Source: Actinomycetospora straminea (GTDB taxonomy: Bacteria; Actinomycetota; Actinomycetes; Mycobacteriales; Pseudonocardiaceae). Taken from it: DNA of 64,000 nucleotides. Positions 17,757-28,021 of this stretch are shown in pieces. The position numbers were made by a program, and so were the translations under genes. Below the pieces are notes generated by a model that made no database searches, had not been told where the DNA came from, and saw only the letters and a program-made list of their open reading frames with translations. Position 1 is the first letter of the stretch. Every line of letters starts with the position of its first letter. The stretch spans positions 1 to 64,000 of the forward strand of contig NZ_JAQZAN010000013.1 in the NCBI RefSeq assembly GCF_028737255.1. The letters run 5' to 3'.

Positions 17757-18316
17757 CGGGTGACGCCGGGTCGGTCACCGTCGAGGCCGCGTTCGCCGTC
17801 GGCACGCTCGTCGTGGTGCTCGCGGTGGTCCTCGCGGCGATGGGGGCGGTGGTGCTGCAGCTGCGCTGCGTCGACGCGGCCACCGAGGCGGCGCGGTTCG
17901 GGGCGCGGGGTGACCTCGACGGGGCCCGCCGGGCGGCGGCGCGGCTGCTGCCCGACGGGTCGGAGGTGACGGTCGACGTGGCCGGCGACGACGTCGTGGC
18001 GCGGGTCCGCGCCGCGCCGCTGGGCTCGGCGCTGCCGGGGGTGCGGGTCGGCGCCGAGGCGCTGGCCGGACGGGAGCCCTCGCCGGTCGCCCCCGCCGAG
18101 GGCCCGGACCCGCTCGCCGGCGGGCCGACCGACGGCGCGCCGGCCGGGACGGCGAGCGAGGTCGGCGACGGGCCGCCCGGTCCGGGACCGGTGGGCGGCG
18201 CGACGGCCGGCACCACCGCGGCACCGACCGCGCCCCCGGTCACCGAACCCCTGCCGACACCGGGCACGACCCCCGACGGCACCGCCGTCGAGGGCGCTCC
18301 CGGCGGTCCGCGATGA
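17753..18316 (+). CDS. TadE-like minor pilin, apparent CTG start
   Basis: About 187 residues. TadE signature GSVTVEAAFAVGTLVVVLAVVLAAM at the N terminus (prepilin-like helix with conserved Glu), then a globular part and a long Pro/Ala/Gly-rich tail. No ATG, GTG or TTG is available before the membrane helix; CTG at 17753, overlapping the DUF4244 stop as CTGA, gives M-T-G-D-A-G-S-V-T-V-E, the normal TadE N terminus. Equivalent to Rv3655c. Confidence 0.8.
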   Translation: MTGDAGSVTVEAAFAVGTLVVVLAVVLAAMGAVVLQLRCVDAATEAARFGARGDLDGARRAAARLLPDGSEVTVDVAGDDVVARVRAAPLGSALPGVRVGAEALAGREPSPVAPAEGPDPLAGGPTDGAPAGTASEVGDGPPGPGPVGGATAGTTAAPTAPPVTEPLPTPGTTPDGTAVEGAPGGPR

Positions 18317-18714
18317 GCGGCACGGCGGGCGGTCGGCGAGCGGACGCCGACGCCGGTGCGGCCACAGTCCTGGCGGCCGCCGCGGTCGGCGTCCTGGTGC
18401 TCCTCCTGGGCCTGGGCCTGCAGCTGGGCGCCGCGACGCTCGCGCGGCACCGGGCCGAGGCGGCCGCCGACCTCGCGGCCCTCGCCGGTGCCCGCGAGGC
18501 CGTGCGCGGGGCGGACGTGGCCTGCGCGCGAGCTGGTGACGTCGCGCAGCGCAACGACGCGCGGCTCCTCGCCTGCTCGGTCGAGGGTTGGTCGGTGATC
18601 GTCAGCACCGCGACCCGCTGTGGCTGCCTCCCGAGCGTGTCCGGTGACGCGACCGGGCGAGCCCGCGCGGGTCCCGTCACGGCCGGCGGCGCCCCGAGCG
18701 GCGGACTCCGGTGA
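18313..18714 (+). CDS. TadE/G-like secreted helical protein (Rv3654c-like)
   Basis: 133 residues. After a short polar N terminus comes GAATVLAAAAVGVLVLLLGLGLQLGAATLARHRAEAAADLAALAGA, the hydrophobic helix followed by an amphipathic helix typical of TadG-type flp-locus proteins. Three Cys (VACARAG, LLACSVE, CGC) follow. ATG in an ATGA overlap. Last gene of the ssd-tad operon; the C terminus is unusually long and low in structure. Confidence 0.75.
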   Translation: MSGTAGGRRADADAGAATVLAAAAVGVLVLLLGLGLQLGAATLARHRAEAAADLAALAGAREAVRGADVACARAGDVAQRNDARLLACSVEGWSVIVSTATRCGCLPSVSGDATGRARAGPVTAGGAPSGGLR

Positions 18715-18959
18715 CCCGACGCGACCGGAGCGTCGGTGTCCCGGGACGAGCGGAGCGCCGCCCAGGGTGAGCGGCGACTCGTTCGGGCGTCGGGACGCTC
18801 GCCAGGTGCTCAGCGCGCGCTCGCCCGCTGAACGGGGCCGACGGTCACGCTCAACGTGTGATCACGGCCGATGGGCGATGACGGGTGGCGAAGCGACGTG
18901 CGCGTGCCGTTACTGGTGACAGCACACCGGGGCAGAGAACCGGGTCCAGGAGGAAGCCG

Positions 18960-19604
18960 ATGCAGTGGTGGGACAGCTATCGAGCCGTCTACGGCACGGA
19001 GCTCCGCGCGGAGGCCATGGTCCTGGCTGACCACGGGTGGGCGGTCGTCCCGGGCACCTTCCCGCAGGGCGAGTCGTGGAGCGGGTGCCCGGACGCGTCG
19101 CAGGAGGGGCCGTGCCCCGTCCTCGACGACTGGGCCCGCCGCGCCTCCACCGACTGCGACCAGATCGCGGAGTGGTGGACCGGCCTGCCCTACTCGATCC
19201 TCCTGCCGACCGGGCTGACGTTCGACGTGCTCGAGGTGCCCGCCACCGTCGGTCGCCGCGCCGCTGCAGTGCTCCGCGCGGTCGGGGTGCCGGTGCCGAT
19301 CGCCGCCACGCCGACCGGTGAGTGGCTGTTCCCGGTGGACGCGGGCGAGCCGCTGCGCCCGGACCTCGCCGAGCGCGCCGGGATCGTCCTGCACGGGCGC
19401 GGCAGTTGGTTCGCCGCGCCGCCCTCGACCTACCCGCAGGGTTCGGTCCACTGGCGGGTCCGCCCGTCGGCGTGCGGCTGGAACCTGCCCGACCCGTACC
19501 GGGTGCAGGACGCGCTGGCCGAGGCCGTCGCCCAGCGCCCGGCCATCGCCGGCGGTGGGTCGACCTACCGCCTCGCGACCGTCGCCACCGGGGTCCGCTC
19601 CTAG
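18960..19604 (+). CDS. PrimPol N-terminal-domain-like protein
   Basis: 214 residues matching the 'bifunctional DNA primase/polymerase, N-terminal' family that is widespread in actinobacteria as a stand-alone protein. Cys-rich SGCPDASQEGPCPVLDDWARRASTD, the acidic strand LTFDVLEVPATVG, ATPTGEWLFPV and GIVLHGRGSWFAAPPS are the recognisable blocks. ATG at 18960 has an excellent Shine-Dalgarno (AGGAGGAA). No helicase domain is attached and the acidic pair is partly replaced, so polymerase activity is uncertain. It stands alone. Confidence 0.72.
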   Translation: MQWWDSYRAVYGTELRAEAMVLADHGWAVVPGTFPQGESWSGCPDASQEGPCPVLDDWARRASTDCDQIAEWWTGLPYSILLPTGLTFDVLEVPATVGRRAAAVLRAVGVPVPIAATPTGEWLFPVDAGEPLRPDLAERAGIVLHGRGSWFAAPPSTYPQGSVHWRVRPSACGWNLPDPYRVQDALAEAVAQRPAIAGGGSTYRLATVATGVRS

Positions 19605-19977
19605 CGCCCCACGCGACACCCCCACAACTCCAGAGAAACGGTTCCCCTCGGGGCGACGCCGGACCAGCGAGGCCACGCCGGCCGCGCGTTCGCCGCCCCA
19701 CCCGGACACCACCTACGCCGACGCGCCGGTGCACCCGTCGCGACCGGCCGCCGGTCCGGGACAGGGAGGACCTCGCGGCGGTGGGCAGCGCAGCACTGCG
19801 CGCCCACCGCCGCCCCGAACGGCGCCGCAGGCCGGGTCGACGACCTCCCCGGCCTGCGGCGTCCCAGACCTCGCCGCGGGTCGGGGACGGATCGGAGAAC
19901 CCCCGACCCGCGGCGTAGCCCAACCCCTTGCCGGCCCTGCCGACCCCGCCGAGCGCTCTCGCTCGCCCCGGGTCGGG

Positions 19978-20037
19978 AGCGAGGGTCACCTCGGCTGCGT
20001 CCGACGCAGCGAACGACGCCCTCGCTGCGCCACCTCG
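19978..20037. repeat. 60-bp palindromic repeat, copy 1
   Basis: Identical over 60 bases to 20054-20113. Inside it are nested inverted repeats: outer arms AGCGAGGG / CCCTCGCT and inner arms GCTGCGTC / GACGCAGC, so each copy can fold into a long hairpin, like REP elements. Confidence 0.85.
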
Positions 20038-20053
20038 GCCCGCACCCGTCAGC

Positions 20054-20113
20054 AGCGAGGGTCACCTCGGCTGCGTCCGACGCAGCGAACGACGCCCTCG
20101 CTGCGCCACCTCG
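20054..20113. repeat. 60-bp palindromic repeat, copy 2
   Basis: Direct repeat of 19978-20037 with a 76-base period and a short spacer. It sits just downstream of the helicase gene and could act as a transcription stop. Confidence 0.85.
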
Positions 20114-20158
20114 CCCGCACCCCGCACCCCGCCAGCACCGAGCGACGATCGGCGCGAC

Positions 20159-22519
20159 TCACCCCTCCGCCAGCCGCCCCAGCACCGCGTCGAGGACGAG
20201 GATCGCGCCGGCCTTGTCGAGCGGGTCGTTGCCGTTGCCGCACTTGGGCGACTGCACGCACGACGGGCACCCCGACGGGCACTCGCAGTCCGAGATCGCG
20301 TCCCGGGTGGCCGCGAGCCACTCGCGCAGGGCCTCGTGCGCCCGGTCGGCGAACCCCGCGCCACCGGGGTGCCCGTCGTGCACGAAGACCGTCGGGCGAC
20401 CGGTGTCCGGGTGCAGCGCGGTGGAGACGCCGCCGATGTCCCACCGGTCGCAGGTCGCGACGAGCGGCAGCAGCCCGATCGCCGCGTGCTCGGCGGCGTG
20501 CAGCGCGCCCGGCCAGCGGGACGGCGCCAGCCCCGCGGCCAGCAGCGCCCCCTCCGAGAGCGTGTACCAGACCGCCCGGGTCGACAGCGACCGCGCGGGC
20601 ATGTCCAGCGGGTTCGAGTCCAGCACCCGCCCCGAGGGGAGCTTCCGCAGGTAGCCGACCACCTGCTCGGTGACCTCGACGCTCCCGAGGCACACCTGCA
20701 GGTCGCCGTGGGTCGCGCACCGCTCGGTCTCGAGGACGGCGATGTCGATCACCGTGCGCGCCTGGGTGGTCCACTCCGGGTCCTCGGCGTGCAGGTGGGC
20801 GATGCCGTCGTCGAGGTCGAGGGTGTCGACGACGTAGCTCTCGCCCTGGTGCAGGTGCACGGCGCCGGGGTGCACGGTCGCGGGTGCGGTGCCGGGGTCG
20901 ACGGTGCCGAGCATCCGGCCGGTGTCCGCCTCGACGAGCACGACCTGCTCGCCGCCCGACCCCCGGATGTCGACGCCGGCGTGCGGGCGGTCGGTGGGGT
21001 GCGACCAGAACCACCCGCCCCGCCGGCGCCGCAGCAGGCCCTCGGCGACGAGGTCGTCGACCACCGCGAGGGCCGCGGCCCCGCCGAGCGCCGCCACGTC
21101 GTGGCGGGTCAGCGGGATCTCCGACGCCGCGCAGGCGAGGTGCGGCGCGAGCACGTAGGGGTTGGTCGGGTCGAGGACGCAGCGCTCCAACGGCGCGCCG
21201 AGCATCGCCTGCGGGTGGTGCACGAGGTAGGTGTCCAGCGGGTCGTCGCGGGCGACGAGCACCACCAGCGCGTCGTCCCCCGAGCGCCCCGCCCGCCCGG
21301 CCTGCTGCCAGAACGACGCCCGCGTCCCCGGGAACCCGGCCACGACCACGGCGTCGAGGCCCGCGATGTCGACGCCGAGCTCGAGGGCGTTCGTCGTCGC
21401 CACCCCGCGCAGCGATCCCGACAGCAGCGCCTGCTCCAGCGCCCGCCGCTCCTCGGGCAGGTAGCCCGCGCGGTAGGCGGCGACCTGCTCGCCCAGCGCC
21501 GGGTCGACCTCGGCGAGCACGCGCCGCGCCCCGAGCGCCGTCAGCTCCGCCCCGCGCCGCGACCGGACGAAGGCGAGCGTGCGGGCGCCCTCCACCACCA
21601 GGTCGGCCAGCATCCGCGACGTCTCCGCGCCCGCCGAGCGCCGCACCGGCGCCCCGTTCTCGCCCGTGATCTCCTCGAGCAGTGGCGGTTCCCACAGCGC
21701 CACCGCTCGGGCCCCGCGCGGCGACGCGTCCTCCGTCACGGGCACGACGGAAAGCCCCGTCAGCACCGACGCCGAGACCGCGGGCTCGGACACCGTCGCC
21801 GAGGCCAGCACGAACGTCGGGTGGGCGCCGTAGCGCGCGCAGACCCGCCGCAGCCGCCGCAGCAGCAGCGCCACGTGCGAGCCGAACAGGCCGCGGTAGG
21901 TGTGGCACTCGTCGATGACGACGTAGCGCAGCCGGCGCAGGAACGTCGTCCAGCGCCCGTGCCGCGGCAGGATCCCGCGGTGGAGCATGTCGGGGTTCGA
22001 GAACACCCAGGTGGCGTGCTGGCGCACCCAGTCGCGCTCCGGGATCGGGGTGTCCCCGTCGTACGCCGCCGCCCGCACGCCCTCGATGCCGAGGTCGAGC
22101 ACCGTGCGCAGCTGGTCGGCGCCCAGCGCCTTGGTCGGCGAGAGGTAGAGGGCGGTCGCGCGCGGGTCGGTGTGCAGGCGCGTGAGCACCGGTAGCTGGT
22201 AGGCCAGCGACTTCCCCGACGCCGTGCCGGTCGAGACGACGACGTGCTGGCCGGCCCAGGCTTGCTCGGCCGCGGCGACCTGGTGGCTCCACGGCCGCTC
22301 CACGCCCCGGGCGAGGAACGGCGCGCGGACGGTCTCGGGCACCCAGCCGGGCCAGCCGGTCGTCGTCCCGTCGCGGGCGGGCACGAGCTCGGCGTGGGTC
22401 AGCGGGCTCTCGCCCTCGGGGGTGCCGGCGAGCACCCGGCGCAGGAGCTGGGCGCCGCGGCTGCCGCCCCGCAGCACGTCCTGCGCCCGTCCGTCGTCCA
22501 CCGACACCGACCCTGACAC
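20159..22519 (-). CDS. DEAD/DEAH helicase with DUF1998 domain (MrfA/Hrq1-like)
   Basis: 786 residues. Superfamily 2 helicase: Q-like SHQ motif, Walker A STGTASGKSLAY, DEAH-box variant VIDECHTY, LASAT motif III, and motif VI QQAGRAGRSG. The C-terminal DUF1998 domain has the four-Cys cluster CECPSGCPSCVQSPKCG. Relatives (MrfA, yeast Hrq1) are 3'-5' helicases in interstrand-crosslink repair. GTG at 22519 follows AGGAGG; this removes an upstream extension. Equivalent to Rv3649. Confidence 0.93.
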   Translation of the reverse strand: MSGSVSVDDGRAQDVLRGGSRGAQLLRRVLAGTPEGESPLTHAELVPARDGTTTGWPGWVPETVRAPFLARGVERPWSHQVAAAEQAWAGQHVVVSTGTASGKSLAYQLPVLTRLHTDPRATALYLSPTKALGADQLRTVLDLGIEGVRAAAYDGDTPIPERDWVRQHATWVFSNPDMLHRGILPRHGRWTTFLRRLRYVVIDECHTYRGLFGSHVALLLRRLRRVCARYGAHPTFVLASATVSEPAVSASVLTGLSVVPVTEDASPRGARAVALWEPPLLEEITGENGAPVRRSAGAETSRMLADLVVEGARTLAFVRSRRGAELTALGARRVLAEVDPALGEQVAAYRAGYLPEERRALEQALLSGSLRGVATTNALELGVDIAGLDAVVVAGFPGTRASFWQQAGRAGRSGDDALVVLVARDDPLDTYLVHHPQAMLGAPLERCVLDPTNPYVLAPHLACAASEIPLTRHDVAALGGAAALAVVDDLVAEGLLRRRRGGWFWSHPTDRPHAGVDIRGSGGEQVVLVEADTGRMLGTVDPGTAPATVHPGAVHLHQGESYVVDTLDLDDGIAHLHAEDPEWTTQARTVIDIAVLETERCATHGDLQVCLGSVEVTEQVVGYLRKLPSGRVLDSNPLDMPARSLSTRAVWYTLSEGALLAAGLAPSRWPGALHAAEHAAIGLLPLVATCDRWDIGGVSTALHPDTGRPTVFVHDGHPGGAGFADRAHEALREWLAATRDAISDCECPSGCPSCVQSPKCGNGNDPLDKAGAILVLDAVLGRLAEG

Positions 22520-22723
22520 AGCCCCTTCCCTCCTGCTCTCGTTCGAGAAAGAAGCACACCTCACAGCGCCCGGGGGAACTGCCGTGCGCCCCGGTGACGC
22601 CCACCTCCTACACTGCGGCACCTGTCCACCACCCGTCGTGTCGGGTCGTGGCCAAGATCATCACGCGCCGAGGTCGCCGCACAGGCCGGGCCGGGCGCGT
22701 CGAAGTGCCAACCGGGAGGCTGG

Positions 22724-25042
22724 ATGCAAGCGTCCGTCCTCGCCGCGGGGATCTCGTTCTCCAGCGGCGACAACATCGTGGTCGTCGTGGTGGCGGTGGT
22801 GGCCGTCATCGCGCTGATCGTCGGCTTCGTCCTGCGGCAGCAGGTCCTCGCGGCCGACGAGGGCACGCAGGGCATGCGTGACATCGGCCGCGCCGTGCAG
22901 GAGGGCGCGAGCGCCTTCCTCACCCGTCAGTTCAAGACGCTCGCGCCGTTCATCGTCGTGGTCTTCCTGGTGCTGTTCGCGCTGCCCGCCGGCAGCACGG
23001 GCGAGCTGATCGGGCGCTCGATCGCCTTCGTCGTCGGGGCCCTGTTCTCGATGGCCATCGGCGCGCTGGGCATGAACCTCGCGACCAAGGCCAACATCCG
23101 CGTCGCCGCGGCGGCCAACGAGCCGGGCGGCCGGGACAAGGGCGCCAAGATCGCGTTCCGCACCGGCGGCGTGGTCGGCATGGCCACCGTCGGCCTGGGC
23201 CTGCTCGGGGCCGCGATCGTCGTGCTGATCTACGTCGAGGAGGCCCCGCGCGTCCTCGAGGGCTTCGGTCTCGGTGCGGCCCTGCTCGCCATGTTCATGC
23301 GTGTCGGCGGCGGCATCTTCACGAAGGCCGCCGACGTCGGCGCCGACCTCGTCGGCAAGGTCGAGCAGAACATCCCCGAGGACGACCCCCGCAACGCCGC
23401 GACGATCGCCGACAACGTGGGCGACAACGTCGGTGACTGCGCCGGCATGGCCGCGGACCTGTTCGAGTCCTACGCCGTCACGCTGGTCGCCGCGCTGATC
23501 CTCGGCTCGGTCGCCTTCGGCACGCTCGGCCTGACGTACCCGCTGATCATCCCGGCGATCGGCGTCGTCACCGCGATCATCGGTGTGTTCATCACCCGCA
23601 CCCGTGAGGGCGAGAACGCCCTGCGCGCGATCAACCGCAGCTTCTACATCTCCGCGGTCATCTCGATCCTGGCCTGCTCGTTCGCGGCGTTCACCTACCT
23701 GCCGTCGAGCTTCGCCGAGCTGCCCGGCGTCGACGCCGCCCGCATCGGCGACCTCGCCGCGGCCGGCAACCCGCAGTTCATCGCGTTCGCCGCCGTCGCG
23801 ATCGGCATCGTGCTCGCGATCGTCATCCTGTCGCTGACCGGCTACTACACCGGCACCGAGACCCAGCCGGTCAAGGACGTCGGCACGAGCTCGCTCACCG
23901 GTGCCGCCACGGTCATCCTCGCGGGCATCTCGGTCGGCTTCGAGTCGGCCGTGTACACCGCCCTCGTCATCGGTGCCGCGGTGTACGGCGCGTTCCTGCT
24001 CTCGGGCTCGGTGTTCGTCGCGCTGTTCGCGGTGGCCCTCGCGGGCACCGGCCTGCTGACCACGGTCGGCGTCATCGTCGCGATGGACACGTTCGGCCCG
24101 GTGTCGGACAACGCCCAGGGCATCGCCGAGATGTCCGGGGACGTCGAGGGCGCCGGTGCGGACATCCTCACCGAGCTCGACGCGGTCGGGAACACGACGA
24201 AGGCGATCACCAAGGGCATCGCCATCGCCACCGCGGTGCTCGCCGCGACGGCGCTGTTCGGGTCGTACAACGACGCGATCACCACGGCCTACCGCGAGGC
24301 GGGCCAGACGCTCGGCGACCTCTACAACGTGACCGCCCCGAACCTGCTGGTCGGCGTCATCATCGGCGCGGCCGTCGTGTTCATGTTCTCGGGCCTCGCG
24401 GTCAACGCCGTGTCCCGTGCCGCGGGCGCGGTGGTGTTCGAGGTGCGCCGCCAGTTCAAGTCGATCCCCGGGATCATGCAGTACCGGGGCGGCGCGGGTG
24501 AGGGTCGTCCGGAGTACGGCAAGGTCGTCGACCTCTGCACCCGGGACGCGCTGCGCGAGCTGGCCACCCCCGGCCTGCTGGCGATCCTCGCCCCGATCGC
24601 CGTCGGCTTCGGCCTGGGTGTCGGCCCGCTCGCCGGCTACCTCGGCGGCGCCATCGCGGCCGGCACGCTGATGGCCGTGTTTCTGGCCAACTCCGGCGGT
24701 GCCTGGGACAACGCCAAGAAGCTGGTCGAGGACGGCAACCACGGCGGCAAGGGCTCCGACGCCCACGAGGCGACGATCATCGGTGACACCGTCGGTGACC
24801 CGTTCAAGGACACCGCCGGCCCGTCGATCAACCCGCTGATCAAGGTCATGAACCTGGTCTCGGTGCTCATCGCCCCGGCCGTCGTGACCCTGTCGGTCGG
24901 CGTGGACGCCAACCCGGCCGTCCGCATCACGATCGCCGTCGTCGCCCTGATCGGCATCGCGGTGGCCATCTTCGTGTCGAAGCGCCGCTCGACGGCGATC
25001 GCCGACTCCAACCAGGACGCGGCGGCTCCCGCCCAGGCCTGA
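22724..25042 (+). CDS. hppA: K+-independent membrane H+-translocating pyrophosphatase
   Basis: 772 residues, about 16 transmembrane segments. The substrate motif DVGADLVGKVE is at about residue 204, with further Asp clusters (DNVGDNVGDCAGMAADLFESY; GDTVGDPFKDTAGPS). At about residue 488 the sequence is GNTTKAITKG: Lys instead of Ala after the TT marks the K+-independent group. It pumps protons using PPi. A 200-base leader precedes ATG. Followed by a strong terminator. Confidence 0.96.
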   Translation: MQASVLAAGISFSSGDNIVVVVVAVVAVIALIVGFVLRQQVLAADEGTQGMRDIGRAVQEGASAFLTRQFKTLAPFIVVVFLVLFALPAGSTGELIGRSIAFVVGALFSMAIGALGMNLATKANIRVAAAANEPGGRDKGAKIAFRTGGVVGMATVGLGLLGAAIVVLIYVEEAPRVLEGFGLGAALLAMFMRVGGGIFTKAADVGADLVGKVEQNIPEDDPRNAATIADNVGDNVGDCAGMAADLFESYAVTLVAALILGSVAFGTLGLTYPLIIPAIGVVTAIIGVFITRTREGENALRAINRSFYISAVISILACSFAAFTYLPSSFAELPGVDAARIGDLAAAGNPQFIAFAAVAIGIVLAIVILSLTGYYTGTETQPVKDVGTSSLTGAATVILAGISVGFESAVYTALVIGAAVYGAFLLSGSVFVALFAVALAGTGLLTTVGVIVAMDTFGPVSDNAQGIAEMSGDVEGAGADILTELDAVGNTTKAITKGIAIATAVLAATALFGSYNDAITTAYREAGQTLGDLYNVTAPNLLVGVIIGAAVVFMFSGLAVNAVSRAAGAVVFEVRRQFKSIPGIMQYRGGAGEGRPEYGKVVDLCTRDALRELATPGLLAILAPIAVGFGLGVGPLAGYLGGAIAAGTLMAVFLANSGGAWDNAKKLVEDGNHGGKGSDAHEATIIGDTVGDPFKDTAGPSINPLIKVMNLVSVLIAPAVVTLSVGVDANPAVRITIAVVALIGIAVAIFVSKRRSTAIADSNQDAAAPAQA

Positions 25043-25058
25043 GGCGCACGGCAACACT

Positions 25059-25109
25059 GAGCGAAGGGCTCCTTCGGTCGATCTCCTCGACCGGAGGGGC
25101 CCTTCGCTC
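25059..25109. terminator. Long bidirectional terminator after hppA
   Basis: Inverted repeat GAGCGAAGGG...CCCTTCGCTC with a second inner stem TCCTTCGGTCGA / TCGACCGGAGG around TCTCC. It lies between the convergent hppA and SDR genes. Confidence 0.85.
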
Positions 25110-25127
25110 ATCTGTCGGACCAGCGGC

Positions 25128-25820
25128 TCACCACGGCACCGTCCCGAAGCGGTCCAGGAAGCGTCCCGAGGGGCCGGTGGTGTCCAGGGCCGCCGCGACG
25201 ATGGCGTCGGTGCCCTCCTCGACGGTCTGGGTGCCCTGGTGGTCGTTGAGGTCGGTGGCGGTGAAGCCCGGGTTGACGACGGTGACGAGCACGTCGGGCA
25301 CCGTCTTCGCGTACATCACCGACAGCATGTTCAGGGCCGCCTTGGCCGACGGGTAGGCGAGGTGCGGGTGGTTGTCCCAGCGCCAGTCGCTCATCTCGGC
25401 CAGCGAGCCGAGGCTCGACGACACCATGACCAGCCGCGGCACCGCGCTGCGCCGCAGCAGCGGCAGGAACGGGCGGGTGACGCGCACGGGCCCGAAGACG
25501 TTCGTCTCGTAGGCGGCGCGCAGGTCCTCGACGGACGCCACGGCGGGCTCGCTCATCACACCGACGATCGCGGCGTTGTTGACCAGCACGTCCAGGGTGT
25601 CGGTGTGTGCCGAGACCTCCTTCACGGTGGCCTCGACGGAGGCGTCGTCGGTGACGTCGAGGGGGATCGGGCGGATGTCGCCGTCGGCGGCGGTCAGCGT
25701 CGCGGCCAGGCGGGCGGGCTCGCGGCACCCGGCGAGGACGGTCCAGCCCTGGGCCGCGAGGCGACGGGCGGCGACGACGCCGAGGCCGCGGGACGCCCCG
25801 GTGATCAGTGCGGTGCTCAT
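25128..25820 (-). CDS. Short-chain dehydrogenase/reductase
   Basis: 230 residues from ATG at 25820 (a GTG three codons earlier is possible). Rossmann motif TGASRGLG, NNAA motif VLVNNAAIVG, catalytic Ser in VMVSSSLGSL and Y-x-x-x-K in LAYPSAKAALN. Substrate unknown. Divergent from the XRE-type regulator at 25922 with about 100 bases between, a common regulator-target pairing in actinobacteria. Confidence 0.9.
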   Translation of the reverse strand: MSTALITGASRGLGVVAARRLAAQGWTVLAGCREPARLAATLTAADGDIRPIPLDVTDDASVEATVKEVSAHTDTLDVLVNNAAIVGVMSEPAVASVEDLRAAYETNVFGPVRVTRPFLPLLRRSAVPRLVMVSSSLGSLAEMSDWRWDNHPHLAYPSAKAALNMLSVMYAKTVPDVLVTVVNPGFTATDLNDHQGTQTVEEGTDAIVAAALDTTGPSGRFLDRFGTVPW

Positions 25821-25921
25821 GGGACCCACGCTGCGGCGCCGTCCGGTGATCGACCAGGGAGCGCGGACCCGGGGACCCGCGATACCAGGCTGCGCCCGCC
25901 GCGCCGGGGCATGCTGAGGTC

Positions 25922-26776
25922 ATGACCCGCGGCGACACCACCGACCTCGCGGCGGCGCTGCGCCAGTGGCGCGAGCGCCTGACCCCCGGCGACGTCGGCC
26001 TCCCGGCCGGTCCCCGGCGCCGCACGCCGGGCCTGCGCCGCGAGGAGGTGGCCCAGCTCGCCGGCGTGTCCGTCGACTACGTCGTGCGCCTCGAGCAGGC
26101 CCGCGGCCCGCACCCGTCGGCGTCGGTGCTGGGGGCGCTCGCGCGGGCGCTGCGGCTCTCCACGCCCGAGACCAGGCACCTGTTCGACCTCGCCGGGGTG
26201 CAGCCGCCGGGCAGCGGGCACGTCGTCGACGTCGTGCGGCCCAGCGTGCTGCGCCTGCTCGACCGCATGCACGACCTGCCGGCGATGCTGATCGACGCCC
26301 GCGCCACGCTGCTGGCGTGGAACCCGCTGATGGAGGCGCTGCTCGGTGACCTCTCGGCGCTGCCGCGCCACCGTCGCAACCTGCACTGGCTGCGCTTCGG
26401 TCCCCGCGGGCGCGAGGGTCACGCGCTCGTCGTCGACGAGGACGGCAGGCGGGAGCGTCTCGACCGCTACTCGGTCGCCAACGCCCGCGAGGCGATGGCC
26501 CGCTACCCCGACGACACCGTGCTGCGCGCCCTCGTCGACGAGCTCATCGCGACGAGCGCGGTGTTCGCCGAGCTCTGGGAGCAGCGCCCGGTCGAGGACC
26601 GCCGGGTCGACCGCAAGAGCTTCGAGGTCCCGGGCGTGGGCCGGCTGACGCTGGACTGCGACGGCCTCGACGTCCCGGGCGACGACCAGCGCCTCGTCGT
26701 CTACTCCGCCGCGCCCGGCACCCGCGACGCCGAGCTGCTCGACCTCGTGCGCGTGGTCGGCCTGCAGACCGTGTAG
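25922..26776 (+). CDS. XRE-family regulator with MmyB-like ligand domain
   Basis: 284 residues. N-terminal helix-turn-helix RTPGLRREEVAQLAGVSVDYVVRLEQAR; the C-terminal part (MLIDARATLLAWNPLMEALLGDLSALP, YPDDTVLRALVDELIATSAVFAELWEQ) is the PAS-like MmyB ligand-binding domain. The R-R-T-P-G-L-R-R-E-E-V-A signature is characteristic. It probably controls the divergent SDR gene. Confidence 0.9.
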   Translation: MTRGDTTDLAAALRQWRERLTPGDVGLPAGPRRRTPGLRREEVAQLAGVSVDYVVRLEQARGPHPSASVLGALARALRLSTPETRHLFDLAGVQPPGSGHVVDVVRPSVLRLLDRMHDLPAMLIDARATLLAWNPLMEALLGDLSALPRHRRNLHWLRFGPRGREGHALVVDEDGRRERLDRYSVANAREAMARYPDDTVLRALVDELIATSAVFAELWEQRPVEDRRVDRKSFEVPGVGRLTLDCDGLDVPGDDQRLVVYSAAPGTRDAELLDLVRVVGLQTV

Positions 26777-26789
26777 TTCCCACCTCCGT

Positions 26790-26805
26790 TCGAACGCGTG
26801 TTCTA
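26790..26805. promoter_or_regulatory. LexA/SOS-box-like site with overlapping -10
   Basis: TCGAAC-GCGT-GTTCTA differs from the mycobacterial SOS consensus TCGAAC-N4-GTTCGA at one position. A TACGCT -10-like hexamer follows at 26804-26809, about eight bases before the next start codon, so a repressor here would block a leaderless promoter. Confidence 0.45.
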
Positions 26806-26817
26806 CGCTGCGCGGCC

Positions 26818-27816
<999 letters not shown>

Positions 27817-28021
27817 GCCCGGCGACACCGGCTCCGGGACCACCCGGACGGCCCCCTCACCAGCATCGATCGGTCCAGTCCGCGGGGCGATCGGCGGCAG
27901 CGCGAGCGCCTGTCACCACCTCGCTGCCGGGGCGAGACGACCGGTCGCGCCTGGCGTGGGTGACACCGTGAGGCACACTGGCGGCGAGTGGCGATCCGCC
28001 ACCGGTACGACGAGACGAGGC

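Larger units (their letters stand above)
19605..20158. other. 554-base intergenic stretch
   Basis: Between the convergent PrimPol-like and helicase genes. The first part (19605-19977) shows no convincing gene. The second part holds the 60-bp duplicated palindromic element annotated separately. Confidence 0.6.

Noticed and set aside
19978-20113. CRISPR array
   Set aside because: Only two units of 60 bases with a short spacer and no cas genes nearby; internal palindromes fit a REP-like element better.
22536-22550. LexA box in the helicase leader (CTCGTTCGAG)
   Set aside because: Half-sites have the wrong spacing and order for CGAAC-N4-GTTCG.
22661-25111. 816-residue minus-strand frame opposite hppA
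   Set aside because: It is an Asp/Arg/Gly-rich shadow of a membrane protein gene with an intact pyrophosphatase on the plus strand.
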